Shown: positions 52,542 to 64,000, counted from the stretch's first letter. The stretch is DNA of 64,000 bases from Gaeumannomyces sp. JS-464 (GCA_002197995.1 NGZR01000003.1:4216001-4280000), one strand, 5' to 3'. A program made the numbers and translations. Notes: generated from the letters alone by a model not told the origin.

Positions 52542-54515
52542 ATGAAGTACGCCTCGGCCGTCCCCCTGTTTCTAGCCCTCGCCGGCCAGGGCGCCGCAGC
52601 CTTCCATCTGGGGTTTGACAACCTGCCTCCTCCCCTTGGTTACGACGAGGCTATGGCCCAGCTCACTGGAAAGTCCAAGGAGAGCAAGTTGGACCGCCGG
52701 TTTGATATCCGACTCGGGTACTTCGACCAGCTGATCGACCATTCCAACCCTTCGCTCGGCTCCGTACCTTCAAGCAACGGGTACTGGTGGGGACCCACCT
52801 TTTACCAAGGCCCGGGCCGGGCCCCATCAGCGTGTTCAGCGCCGGAGAGTCTGCGGCCAACGTCTATTAGGTTACCTTACTAATAGGACCGTGGTTGTTC
52901 GTGCACCCTAGTTACCTATTCAGCTTTACACCAGTAAAGTAGCCCACCTTTCGCTCGTACACAATGCTAATACATGTGTTTAGGGTATGATCCGCCGGAG
53001 GCGGTTGGCGGCGCCACTGTGTGCGCTGGAGCACCGGTACTGGGGCGAATCGTCGCCCTTCAAGCGATCTGACGGTGCGCGCAACTTGCAATACCTCACG
53101 CTGAACAACTCCATGGCCGACTACACCCACTTCGCCCGCAACGTCAAGTTTCCCTTCGACCCCGAAGGCAAAAGCGCCCCGTCCAAGGCACCTTGGTTCT
53201 CACCGGCGGCTCCTATTCGGGCGCCTGGCGGCCTGGATCGAACGCCTGGACCCAGGCACATTCTGGGCTTACTACGCTAGCAGCCCTGTCGTTGAGGCCA
53301 TCGGCGACTTCTGGCGGTACTTCAGCCCCGTCCAGGAGGGCATGCCGCGCAACTGCAGCGCCGACGTCAGAAAGGTCATCGGGCATGTGGACAACGTGCT
53401 CCGAACAGGCTCACCCCAGGAGAAGCTGGCGCTGAAGGCCAAGTTTGGATTTGCCGACCTTGAAAACGACGCCGATTTCGGGGCTGCCCTAGCAGAAACC
53501 ATCACTTGGCAGTCCGTCAGCTTCAGTTCTAAATACTCGAGCTTTTTCAAATGGTGTGATTACGTTGAGGTAAGATGCTGCCTGTTCTTCGAGTTTGGGG
53601 TTCGGAGGGAATCGAGCGCTCAAGGAATCGCGAGATATCATTGCGTGCTAACCATCTTGTCTTTTTTTGGTGGGAACAGAACGCTCTCCCCTCGGTCTTC
53701 CCCAACGCCTCCAAGCCAACTGCTGAGGGAGTTGGCCTGGACAAAGCGCTGGAGGGCTATGCCAAGTACACGAGGGACATCCTGATCCCTGGCAAATGCG
53801 ACCCGGCCATCTACGGCGCGAACAACTCTGTCGCTTGCTACAACACCTTCAACCTCACTGATCCAAGCTACACCAACATCAGCGTTGCGAACCCTGTAAA
53901 CAGAGCGTGGAGATGGATGACATGCAACGAGCCGTGAGTACAGATTTCGCTTCTCCTGTGCCTGCAACTGGCTGACAAGGACCCCTTTTGCTCTACGCGC
54001 AGGTTTAAATACTGGCAGGGCGGCGCACCCGAGGGCCAGCCGACCATCGTCTCGCGCCTCGTCGACGCGAAGTACCACGACGACATCTGCGACCGCATGT
54101 TCCCGCCCGAGGTCGTCGACGGCAAGACATACACGCACGGTATCGCGCGGGGCTCGGCGTGGACAAGGTCAGCCGCTTCACCAAGGGCGGCTGGCTCTAC
54201 ACCAACTCGACGCGCCTGCTGCAGGTCAACGGCGAGTTCGACCCTTGGCGCGAGGCCAGCGTGTCCTCGGTCAACAGGCCGGGCGGCCCGCTCGAGTCAA
54301 CCGAGGAGCACCCCGTCCTGCTCGTGGCCAAGGGCGTCCACTGCAACGATATGGTCCGCCGTGAAAGCGAGGCAAACGCGGACCTCGGCAAGCTGCAGGC
54401 CAAGGCGGTCGCCATCGTGAAGAAGTGGGGGGGAGTTCCCGGGCTACAAGGCGTAGTGGTGCCGTTTGGGAGTTGCTCCAATCGCGATTTATGGCGGTAT
54501 GAAGACGATATGTGA
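52542..54515 (+). pseudogene. Secreted serine peptidase S28 (prolyl carboxypeptidase type), frame broken
   Basis: Signal peptide MKYASAVPLFLALAGQGAAA, then FDQLIDHSNPSLG, ISVFSAGESAANVY, GYLTNRTVVV, LEHRYWGESSPF, LQYLTLNNSMADYTHFA, the nucleophile block TGGSYSG, FWAYYASSPVVEAIGDFW, CSADVRKVIGHVDNVL, then CNEP, NGEFDPWR (catalytic Asp) and HCNDM (catalytic His). All S28 landmarks are present but in several frames. Breaks: TAG at 52,868-52,870; unmatched sequence from about 52,905 to 53,010; one-base losses near 53,193 and 53,222; and another near 54,150 in the GLGVDKV region. Introns at about 53,571-53,679 (GTAAGA...CAG) and 53,935-54,002 (GTGAGT...CAG) look normal. Either a decaying gene with intact catalytic residues or a region of poor base calling. 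Confidence 0.8.
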
Positions 54516-55332
54516 TATACTTTATTTTAATATGTATTTCCCACTTATAGATATCTTATAATGCCCCTCTCGCCTTTTCCCATTCTCTGCCATCTTCAGT
54601 CAACACTGGGTTTTCTTCCTCCGCAGTCCCCTATTTGAGGTTCGGGGCTGCATACCGTTCCATTGCATCACGCACGTCGCCCCCCATCTTGGGACAGCTG
54701 CGATCGCTAATTACTCTAGCATCCGACCAGGAGCCGGGCCCATTGCCTCATTGGTCTATTCCGTTCGTCCGCAGTCGCGGCACTCGTGCTTTGCCCATCT
54801 GGGTCCAAAGAGTGAGCGTTCGAGACTGGATATTTGCCGGGACCTTGGCGGAGATGGCTGCGTAGTGGCCGCGCGGTGTCTGGCGCTCACCCATCCAAAC
54901 ACCGTAACTGGCGAGATCCAGACAAGATTTGTCATGGACAGCAATCGTGGGCAGCTCTCCAAGGGGCCCTCTGCAGCGTCCGGAAACGTCAAATCCGGAC
55001 ATAGAGTGGCTAGCGTGCGCTGGGTAAATATACCAATCTGCAATATCCCATCTCCCATATTGTCATTATCCGCCGATGGCATGCCCGGAGCCCGATCAAT
55101 TATGACCCGCTCTTTCCAGTCCATAGTGCGGCAAGAAGACTGTCGTCGGTAAAAGATAATGATCCATAGGATACATACCAGAGGGTGGCACATTCGAGGG
55201 CCTCATTCAGAGGCATCTGATGGCATAAATGAATCCATTGCCCACGACGCTCCGAGGCAGTTGTTGGTGATGTGATCTGCTTGATGGGGAATTGGAACAG
55301 CATTTTGAGATCAGGAACTGCCAAAACAAAAC
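54516..55332. other. Intergenic region
   Basis: 3' flank of the peptidase and promoter of the esterase. No gene; the frames at 54,750-55,190 on both strands are antisense mirror images without domains. Confidence 0.4.
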
Positions 55333-56262
55333 ATGCGTTTCGCGTCTGTCCTCACGGCCGCTGCCTGTCTTTCAGGCGCGGCGCTTTGTCAAACAAAGCT
55401 CAAGTTCAGTAAAGTGGCCCGGTCTCCTATTCCCTCTCGACTCTCTTGAAAGAGATCAGCTATGCGCATTTTCTGACGCCCAGCAATACCGCTACCTAAC
55501 CCACAGTGCCCTTGGGTGACAGCATCACCGAGATCACCTGCTGGCGGGCGCTGTTGTGGGACAACTTGGTCTCTGCCGGCGTGTCGGGCTCGGTCCAGTT
55601 CGTGGGCTCGACGGCGAGCAACACAATGAACTGTCGAGCCAAGGACGCCGCCTGGGACAAGCGTCACGAGGGCCACTCGGGATTCCTAGCCGTCGACATC
55701 GCCCGCAACAACCTGCCCAACTGGCTGCGGTTGAACCAGCCTGATATTGTAAATTTCATGCTTGGTACCAACGGTAAGACAGGGGTCATCTACCTAAGTT
55801 TTACCCTAACGATGGTTCACTTCAACGATTAACTTGACTGTCTCCGTCTCCAGATGTTTCTCGCGGAAAGTCGACGACCGAGATCATCAACGCCTACACC
55901 AGCATCGTTACGCAGCTGAGAGCGGCGAACCCCAAGGTCAAGATAATCGTATGTACACCCTGCGTCTAGCAAGTCTGTTGCCTGTGCTCCTGCTTTATTA
56001 ACGAGAACTACAAAAGGTCGACACCGTCATCCCGCTCTCGTTCGGTCAAGCCGGAATTACGGCAATCAACAACCAGATCCCGGCGTGGGCTGCCCGGCAG
56101 AACAAAACGGACTCCCCCATCTACGTCCTTGACGTTGCTACGGGATACCCCGCCAGTGCTAACCGTGACGGAGTCCATCCCAGCGCCCAGGGTGACCAGA
56201 TTATCGCCTCTAAGTTATCGCCTCTGCTCATCCGGATCATCAAAGAGAGCATGAAGCAGTAG
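55333..56262 (+). CDS. Secreted SGNH hydrolase, CE3-type acetylxylan esterase
   Basis: Extracellular esterase of 227 residues likely to remove acetyl groups from xylan. Exons 55,333-55,408, 55,507-55,773, 55,854-55,948 and 56,017-56,262 join in phase (684 nt = 228 codons) with GTAAAG, GTAAGA and GTATGT donors. Signal peptide MRFASVLTAAACLSGAALC. SGNH blocks: MPLGDSITE (nucleophile Ser, formed across intron 1), EGHSG (block II Gly), NFMLGTND (block III Asn), and DGVHPSAQGDQII (catalytic Asp and His). ITCWRALLWDNL after block I and the length match CE3. No carbohydrate-binding module. It lies 0.8 kb from the S28 peptidase, and a Zn2Cys6 regulator sits downstream; co-regulation is inference. Confidence 0.92.
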
Positions 56263-57086
56263 GGAAAAAAAAACATGCATTGTAGATGTGGCGGAAAGGC
56301 ACATGTACTATGGATATGGTAGAAAGATAACATGCCGTCGGGAAGTGGGGAAAAAAAGCTCGGCCTTGTTGCATAATATCTCATCTTCCGTTGCAAAGAA
56401 GCATTGCTTGCACGTGGTGTTTGTGCATGAGAATTACAAATGCGGGAGTGTCCGCAGAACTGACGGCATGGTGCGATCCAGTTGGCCGAGAAGGTCATGT
56501 ACTCATCCAATAATTTAATTAACCGACGAATCAAAAGAGCTTGGTGTAAAGGCAAAGTCTTCTGACACAACGAAACTTTTCGGACTAGCAAGGATTACCG
56601 GCGACCGCACGGCCTAAACGCGAGGCCGTTGGTAACAACAATCGTATCCGGTATCGAAGCCCCCCCGAAGGTCCGACGATTCCATTGGTTGGCCTGAACG
56701 TGCAAAGGCAGGCACCGGGCACCAATCAGCCAAAGTTTGTTCTCGAAGCAGGATGCTGCTGCTGAATATCTGAATATTTGGAAACTCGGGAATTAGGCCG
56801 TCGGTCTCTCGGCCGCCTCGGGGGCCGATGCGAGGGTCATGACATCCTCGTGGCCGTAAAGCTTAAATATCACGGGATTAGAGCACTCAGCTCAGAGGTG
56901 AGGTGTCGTGTGGTGCGAAAAGAGGTTTAATTATTTCGCCAACTCGCATGGTTCGTCCCTTCTTCTGGTTTCTTCGCGTTTAAATATTGGCTTATGTCTA
57001 CTAACCACGCGATAGGTATGGCTGCAGTAACTGAAATATCAATATGCACACCCATACCAATGCTAGCTCTTCCGCCATTCGTATAG
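56263..57086. other. Convergent intergenic region
   Basis: Lies between the 3' ends of the esterase and the regulator at 57,087. No gene seen. Confidence 0.4.
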
Positions 57087-58548
57087 CTAGATACATCCAA
57101 CGTCGAGCCCTAAACGAGCCCTGAAAACAGCCTTCAGCCGATCCACCCTACTCCTGGGAACATCCAACGGCACCTCTGGCAAGCAGGGCTGGTGCGCTTC
57201 ACGCGTGAGCACCTCAGAAGACAAGGCCGCGAGAAGGAGATAACTCCTCAAGATAAGCCCCCTCGGGAGCGACCCCAGGACATCCGGCTGCGGGATGGCC
57301 TTGGCATCCGACGGCGTGTCGTGACACGCGAAGCCAGCCGGAGATGGTGAGACGAGGCCGTGAGTCTGGGGCGTTAGGGGCAGGCTGCTCCTGCGGCTGG
57401 GGCCCGCCGCGTCGCCCCCGGCCTGTCGCTGCTGGAAGGAGATACCCGTGTGTTTCTCCAGCTGGCAGACGATAGCCAGCAGCACAAGGTGCTGCAGTCC
57501 GTCGTGCTGCTGTTTGCACATGACTAGGGCCTCGAACCCGACGTTGGCCAGCTCGAGCGCCGGTACCCCGGGCGGCGCCGATGCCGGGTCCGCGGCTGCC
57601 TCCAGGTCGCACGCGGACCGCAGCAGGACCTTGGTGCAGCTGCACACGGCGTCTTCGTTCCCTGTCCGGACCGAGGTTGAGAGGATCGGCGGCGGGTGGG
57701 CCCGCGGGACGGAGCTCGCTCTCCTGGCTGGGCCCGGGCGTCCGCCCTCCGCAAGGAAGCTAAAGTCGGGTTGACTTTGCAGGTTGGGCAGCGGAGTCCC
57801 CAGCGTACCGTGCCCGGATACACCCGAGCATGGGCTGATCAGAGCGGGACCCGTGCAAAGGGTGGTGCTTGGAAGCACGTCATGATAGCTCGGGAGCGAC
57901 TCCGGGAAAGTGACTCCCGACATCGGTGATGGAAACGCGCTCACATCAATGAGTGAGCCAGGGAAAGGATAGTCTCGCAGTGATGAGACGACTAGATAGG
58001 AAGACAAAGGGCGTTAATAACCTTCGTTGCGAGCTTACCGGTGGAAATGGGCCTCGCGGAGGCCCGGGGGACTGCACCAAAACCTACCCGAGGCGTCAGC
58101 GAAGGAGATCCCTTCCCCCATTTTGTCGCTGACTTGACCTGGTAACGCCTCGCCCACCGGAGAGGACTCGGTCTTGCCGCTAAGGGAGCGCCGTGGCCGG
58201 CCAGCAGGCCGGCATAAGCTGTAGGTGGGTGCACTGGCGGCCGGAAAAGTGGCACCGCCCGCAGGCCGGCTTTTCCCTCGAGCAGCGCAGCTTGCGTCGG
58301 TGGCACTGATCGCACGCACTGACAAGTTGTTGTTGTTGTTGCTGCTGCTGCTGCTGCGGATGGCGCGGGGCCGGGGCCGGGGCCAGCGATGTCGGCAGGT
58401 CTTGTGCCCACTCCTGGTCCATCGACACCCTGAGGCCCACGTCCATACCTTCATCCATTATGAAGCGCGCCAGCAAGTTTTCGTTGGTTTTGGTTGCGGT
58501 ACGTTCCACGGCGTTCCTGGAACGGGTATTTGAGTGTTTGTCGACCAT
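57087..58548 (-). CDS. AflR-like Zn2Cys6 transcription factor, frame broken
   Basis: Nuclear regulator. From the ATG at 58,548 (or the inner MDEGMD) a poly-Gln run precedes a complete Zn2Cys6 cluster: CDQCHRRKLRC then CGRCHFSGRQC. The normal continuation (TYSLCRPAGRPRRSL, then GKTESSP) lies one frame over, because CACC is duplicated in tandem (plus-strand GGTGGGTG at 58,224-58,231), adding four bases. The main C-terminal exon (from about 57,999 to 57,087) follows a textbook intron (GTAAGC...TTAAC...CTAG, about 48 bp). It holds CSCTKVLLRSACDLEAA, ALELANVGFEALVMCKQQ and a C-terminal LRSYLLLAALSSEVL, as in the AflR regulatory domain. That exon needs yet another frame upstream, so a second slip or an unseen intron lies near 58,060-58,150. 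As read, translation stops soon after the zinc cluster. Confidence 0.7.
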
Positions 58549-61500
58549 TGACCGACTAATTAATTAATCTGAGGTGATGGATGATGAATACCTAGAGGAC
58601 CTTGGGGCACTTTCGGGGTTATAAAACGAACATTCGTTCAAGATAAGGCATGGCTAATCACACCGGTCGTCGACGATTTGACTTCTTCGTGCCGCTCTAT
58701 CTATCTATGACGCTTTAGTAGCGGGAAGCGTATTGCCTGTTCTAGTCATGCCAACTCAGAGAGAAAGCTTGATATCTTCAGACGGGCGGGAGGGGTCTTT
58801 CACCGCTTGGCTCTGGCTAACCTAGACGCAAAACGGCGGGGGCGGAAAGCTCCGCGGTTCTTTTGTTGCTGCAAGAAAATACTGCTGCAGATTCCGCACG
58901 CCAGCAACACGAATAGCGGCCAACCCATCAACGGGTTCGCAATGTACCTGCCATGCTAATTAAATGACCGTGGCCCGAGCGTGGGCCCCGGAGAGGGGGC
59001 CAGCCCAATGAAAGCCTGGGCCAGATGACGAGTCAGCAACAGCTGGTGGCAGACATAAGACACAACCTACCTCCCGAGGCCACGGACTGGGAGCCCAACG
59101 AGCATGAGATAAAACATTCAGCTGATGATTTCTAGAGCCTCACAGATACTCTACCACATGTGGCCCGTCCGAACACGAAAGCTGGGAGCTTCACGTTAAG
59201 CTGAGAGGGTTCACTTGTGCAAATATATGCCCAGCCGACAGACACAGAATCGGCCTGTATATGATTGTCTCTACCTACCTAGATGGGTGGCTATACTTGG
59301 CAGCGTCGTGATCTATTCTCCGCGGAAGACAACGGGGCGGGCTTGCCAGACGATGGATAGATTGTCTGAGCATTTCCATCATACCTACCTGGCCCGGACT
59401 TATCTCGCTGAGCGGGATCTCATGCAGATGGACGCGAGGCCTCCATGATTGAGAGAAGGGATTGGATCACGGGAAGCTTAATTCCCTCAGTGGATCTCAA
59501 GCTTCACGAACGTGCCTCGAGTCCCAGCGGTGGCATTTTTAAATCAAGGAAGGCCAGGCGAAGCAAAACAATTATCCCTGAAGTATCTACCTCGCGCACA
59601 ATCACCCCATATCTCAGTCCTTGAAGCGGAGCGGCTATGCATGCGATGAATATTGCCATATGCAGACTTTCGAGGGAAAAAAAGAGAGAGAAGAAGGAAA
59701 AAAGAAAGAACAAAAAAAAAAAAACTTTTTAATCAGTTGGCCTATTTTAAAGCCAATGGCAATACCACGATTAGGATATGCATGTGCCCCTGTCAAGCAT
59801 CGCTCCTGTTAGCGCTTTCGTGCGGAGTATACAATATAATTAGCGTTGGGCCCCTTGACATTCAAGATCCCTGAGAGGTGTAAATCCGCGTCGCCGTAAG
59901 GTTTCGGGCCGCTGATGCGGGGACCGCCCCGCTCCTGGCAAGACCCTCCCAGAGGCGTTTTCACGGATCGGCCCAGGCACGACTTACTTCTTGGGCGTGG
60001 ATATGTTGGGAAATATGGAAGGGTTTTGCGAGAGAGTCTTACCCCGAGGAATGAGATAATTATCCCAAGCACATTCCGGATATGAAATGAACATTTGTGA
60101 GTATCCGAATGATCCTGGGGTGAAAATGAAGGTGAAGATGGTAAGGCGTGAGGAGTATTGGTGCCAATGTCTGATATACAAAAAGAAAGTTGACTTCCAA
60201 GAAGCCACCTTCATAATATGTGAAAACGACCACCGTCTTTGTGAGTATTCCCGCATCTTTCGGGAAAAAGCAACTGCACAGCAGTCCCCGCCACCCGTCC
60301 AAGGGTCTCATGATCTTGCTCTCGGCATAAAGAAAATTCCCGAGTCCGCCCATCATCCGGTGACAATATGGAAAATGATCCTTCACGCTAAGGGCAATAA
60401 ACATACAACAGCTAGGATTCCTAAGTGGTCACTCACCTTGGCACCAGCGCGGCCTTCCAACGGTTTTTAACCAGAAAGTTTCCCCGGCAGCCAATGGAAA
60501 AACGATATCTGGGATGCCTCGGCTCCCAGCCACGCCCCCATGTCAACCCTGGGGGGGGGGGGGGCTGCATTGACACGGGCTCGTGATGGAGTCCCCTCGT
60601 GATGCAGCTCACTGACCAGTCCGCCAGTGCCAACCTCCTCTCCCGCGTCCTCAGCACTGGCACGATATTCCTAGCCCGCTATAGTTGACGACAGAATTCT
60701 TTTCCTCTTTGGTATTTGCCTTCCTCAAGGTTCCGGCAGATGCACACCGCGAATATCAGCAGACCAATCCCTCGACCTGCTGTCCGCGCGGCCAAGGGGT
60801 TTTGCTGCAAGGGGACGGTGGGGTAATTTGGCAAACAATGGCCATGTGCGAGAGGAAATGAATGCAGACAATGTGCAGGACTTGACCTCGCGACGAGAGG
60901 TCAGGGGCGCCAGAAAAAAACGGCGACAAGGGCGAGGCCGTTGCTCACGATGGCGCGGGCGTTCGGAGCGTATACTCGGGCCGAGATCCGATGCCAGCGG
61001 CGTGGAGTGACAGTCGTCCTCGTGACGCACTGAGACCCCTTTGCCCATATCGGAGTGTTTGGGACGTAGAAAGGGCGGTTTAATTGTTGTTTTCTTTCCT
61101 CTTACACATCGCTTTCGCTCTGTCCGATTGCTGCCCATGATTGCCCTTTTGGGTCGCGGCCAGGATCGGCTTTTGGCTGCGCGAACAAAACATGCAAAAC
61201 GAGGCCGGAAAAAAAAAAAAGAGCAATTACCACGTGACAAGCGTGGGGAGCCAGGAAACGACGCGTCTTTGCAACCAACCAGATAATTTTGTGTCAGTGT
61301 CAATCGCCTCAACAGCCTGACAAAAGATAGGCTTACCATGAAAGATAGATACCATCCAATCCCCGTAGGTACCTCTTGTCACATCTTAGGCCCTCGCTTC
61401 CCCTCTGTGCAACGAACCGTCGGCGTTGGAAATGGCAGCGTGTTGTTTTCACGTGCGTCCCGAGGTCGTGGTTTTCTGGCGTATCTGCCTGCCTAAACTT

Positions 61501-62990
61501 TGCGGGCACGTGACCACCGAGTTCGATCAGATTCCCCGACGCATCCCCCAAGCAGGGTCAAAGCCTGTTGTGCGGACCGCAACCACCACACCACACTTCG
61601 TCCGAGGTCGGTAACCCGAAAATTCTGGCGCTCGTCGGAGATTGATGGCCCCGGCCCCTCCCACCCTGGCTGCTCTCGATGCCGATCGCTCTTGGCCGGC
61701 CCCGTCGCCGAGCCTCAGCGCTACCCACTCGGGGCTTACATCCATCACCGATCCCTCTCGGCACTGCGCGCCTTCTGTGCGGGCCTGCCGTTCTTGCGGC
61801 TCTGGCGGCCGGCCCAGCGGTCTGACAAGCCACTTTGCGGCCCCACCGCCAGCCTTAGCATGACGTCTGCCGATGCCGCCGACCGAAACCCTGGCCTTCC
61901 TGGATGGCTGCCTGGCTTTCTGGGGTGCTGGGCTATTTTCTGGATTTCTCTTTCGCCCTCAGTGCCTCACTGCCCACGATCGTGCTCAGACGACGGATCT
62001 TTTTTCCTGCTTGGACGACACCCCATGCACCCGCAGCCACGCAAGAGTGGGGTGGAGGGGGAAGGGATAGAAGATGACGAGACCAGCCGACAAAAGCCGC
62101 CTACCGCAGGGTTTGGCTCCTGAGCGCCGCCGCCAATCCGCGGCACCTTCTCGGCAGCAGGGCGTTCGTCTGTGCCGAGCCATTCAAGCCCTCCTTTCTC
62201 TCCGCCAATGCTGTGTTGGTCCAACATTTCGATCCTGCTTACGAGCTTGCTTGCTTGTTTGCCTGCCCTGCTGCGTCACGTCGCAGGACGTCGCCGGCGT
62301 GATTCCAGGTTCTGCTCTCCGATAGCTCACCCCCTTGGCAGGGACCCTGCTCTCCTTGCTGATCCCCTGGTTTATTCCGTGCTCACTCTGGTCCGATGTA
62401 TTCGGCAATGTCCGTCGCTTCTCTTCTGGAAGGTCGCCCCTAACAGTCAGCATTGGATGTGACACGAAAATGGTAACGACGTAACGCCCTGCTTATCTTC
62501 GGGTCGATCTGTGGGCTTATCTAACGCCGCAAGCGCAGAGATTCACCAACATACATGAACAGAGCCGGGGAGTCGGTGCGTGCAGGCGCGAGTGCATATT
62601 GCCTCAGTATCAGGATGGCGAGATCTCCGTCGTCCTCCGCTTGGCGGGCAATGATCCCCAAGGTTCAGGGCCCACTTCCCCGTCATTGCACCACCGCCGC
62701 TCTCCCAATCTTCCCAAGGCGACGGGATTCTCCTTCAGGTGGAGAACAGCTTCTGGAGGGCGTGGAGAAGACTCTTACCGCCACGGGGGAAAGTTGAAAA
62801 GGCCAGCCGTCCCCACGGGTCCTTTCACGTCGGAAAGAACTGTTCTCTCCTGTTTCTGCATCTGCTACCCCAACCGTGCCCCATTTCTTCCAGCGGGCTC
62901 TGAATCTGTTCGCCCACGCCCAAGGCCCCGAGTACCTCCTAGCGCCGTCCATATCCATACACTGCCCTTCTGCCGAGAGCCTCTAGCAAG
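58549..62990. other. 4.4-kb region without a supportable gene
   Basis: Open frames of up to 207 codons occur but overlap on both strands, lack domains and have poor starts. Contains an A-rich stretch at 59,678-59,725 and a G14 run at 60,551-60,564. The right third should be the promoter and leader of the sugar transporter at 62,991; the last 150 bp are CT-rich. Long non-coding RNAs cannot be excluded. Confidence 0.4.
60551..60564. repeat. G14 homopolymer
   Basis: Fourteen consecutive G on the plus strand; length is likely to be uncertain in any assembly. Confidence 0.8.
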
Positions 62991-64000
62991 ATGCCGCCTC
63001 CGAGGGCCGATGACGAGAATCCTATGCCGCCTGAAGTGAGCGGGTCTAGCCCGTCGGCGCCCCGCAGGTCTAGCAGTGATGGCACCGCAGTCACTGGAGG
63101 CACCCAGATCCATCAGGCCAAAGTCGGTCGCCAGCCGATGAGCGGAGAGGCCGGAGGGGCCGCCACGGTCGCGGCACTTCTCCGCAACCCCCTGGCGGGC
63201 ATGTCCGATCAAGATGTGCTCAACGATGCCGACAAGTTTGTCGAGGACAAGGGCCTGACCGAGCACCGTGAGGCCTTCCGCAAGGGCACCCTCCTGGCCA
63301 AGGTTCTGAACCAGGACGACGGCTTCGAGCGCCTCGACATCGTCACCGAGGAGGAGAAGGTCACGCTGCGGCGTGAGGTCTCGAACAGGTGGCACCAGCC
63401 TTTCATGCTCTACTTCCTGTCAGCTCTGTGTGCCGGCAGTGCCATTGTCCAGGGAATGGACCAGACCGCCGTGAATGGCGCACAGGTAGGGCAGGATATC
63501 CCATTGCCTCCCTACTCCAAGCCTGAGATGCACGCATCTCGTCAGTTTCCGCTAACTTACCCTTGTAGGAATTCTACTACGAAACCTTTGGCATAGATGA
63601 AACCCAGCTTGAGCTCCGTGGGCTCCTAAATGGGCGCCGTACCTCTGCTCGGCTCTCATTGGCTGCTGGACGAACCCCATCCTCAACAAATGGACGGGCC
63701 GCCGAGGAACTATCTTCATCTCTTGCTTCATCTCCGTCGTCACTGGGTTCTGGATGGCGGCTGCCGACAGGTGAGATCTAATATCACTGCCCGTGTCATG
63801 TGTAGGGCCGACGCACCTTTCATGGTTGACTAACATGGATCTCCATAGCTGGTACAATCTTCTCCTCGCCCGATTCGCTCTGGGATTCGCTATCGGCGCC
63901 AAATCGAGCACGACGCCTGTATACTCGGCCGAGTCAACTCCGAAGACCATTCGTGGTGCACTCACGATGATGTGGCAGATGTGGACAGCGTTCGGTAGGT
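62991..64000 (+). CDS. MFS sugar transporter, 5' part only, apparent frameshift
   Basis: Plasma-membrane sugar/polyol transporter cut by the window end. The ATG at 62,991 opens a long cytoplasmic N-terminus with NPLAGMSDQDVLNDADKFVE, GLTEHREAFRKG and RWHQPFMLYFLSALCAGSAI, then TM1 with VQGMDQTAVNGAQ. Exons 62,991-63,485, 63,569-63,770 and 63,849-63,994 (donor GTAGGT at the edge). The first join gives EFYYETFGID; the third exon gives WYNLLLARFALGFAIGAK and TTPVYSAESTPK, the PESPRW-side half of the family not yet reached. Exon 2 is 202 nt where the phases demand 203, and the conserved GAPYLCSALIGCW is read only one frame over. So one base (probably a G in AAATGGGCGCC, about 63,630-63,637) is missing. 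The C-terminal two thirds lie outside. Confidence 0.85.

Noticed and set aside
55333..58548. Secondary-metabolite or degradation cluster formed by the peptidase, esterase and regulator
   Set aside because: Only three genes, two of them broken and in mixed orientation; no backbone or tailoring enzyme is present, so co-function is unproven.
60725..61339. Minus-strand frame of 204 codons
   Set aside because: Arg/Ser-rich, no domain, no sensible start, broken by homopolymers; treated as chance.
61500..62123. Plus-strand frame of 207 codons before the second sugar transporter
   Set aside because: Starts at a non-ATG codon, has no domain, and competes with equal frames on the other strand; probably leader or promoter DNA.
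1..64000. CRISPR arrays, operons, ribosome-binding sites
   Set aside because: The window is eukaryotic nuclear DNA with introns; no array of equally spaced direct repeats was seen.

Overview
The window reads as nuclear DNA of a filamentous ascomycete (Pezizomycotina, probably Sordariomycetes). The grounds are short GT-AG introns of about 40-110 bp with CTRAY-type branch sites, GC-rich coding DNA, Zn-cluster regulators, DUF1996/DUF1993/DUF7053 families, secreted carbohydrate-active proteins, and an AT-rich block whose transposon genes are full of C-to-T and G-to-A stop codons, as repeat-induced point mutation (RIP) leaves them. No phylogenetic search was possible, so the genus is open.

Left, gene-bearing part (1-20.8 kb): a Zn-cluster-type regulator (-), a DUF1479 oxygenase-like gene (+, one frameshift), a DUF7053 gene (-, two frameshifts), an MFS sugar transporter (-), a secreted Lys/Ala-rich repeat protein with a Kex2-like site (-), a small secreted protein that needs a GC-AG intron (-), and a DUF1993 gene (-).

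Middle, repeat-bearing part (20.8-33.7 kb): a decayed minus-strand gene abuts a 9.7 kb AT-rich transposon complex. The core is a palindrome of about 8 kb. Its two inverted arms of about 3.8 kb each carry a dead PIF/Harbinger-like pair (Myb/SANT-like DNA-binding gene plus DDE transposase), with symmetry centre near 26,412. A dead Tc1/mariner-type transposase and a better-preserved element end follow. A separate 801-bp AT-rich MITE-like element lies at 32,857-33,657.

Right, gene-bearing part (33.7-64 kb): a small Cys-rich secreted protein, a tRNA-Pro(CGG) with intron (-), a type II membrane protein with an apple/PAN-like ectodomain, a fungal SLATT two-TM protein (-), a secreted DUF1996 protein (-, five intact exons), a small secreted Ecp2-like protein (broken), an OPT transporter pseudogene (-), an unknown two-exon gene (-), a mitochondrial enoyl-CoA hydratase-like enzyme, an LEA-like mitochondrial protein, a broken S28 serine peptidase, an intact CE3-type acetylxylan esterase, a broken AflR-like Zn2Cys6 regulator (-), and the 5' part of a second MFS sugar transporter running off the end. 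Sugar uptake, deacetylation and secreted proteolysis suit a plant-biomass or host-associated life. I see no biosynthetic cluster.

About half the conserved genes are interrupted by one-base frame slips while the rest are perfectly open. This is either indel error in the assembly or real decay around the transposon block, and it is the main caveat for every gene model here.
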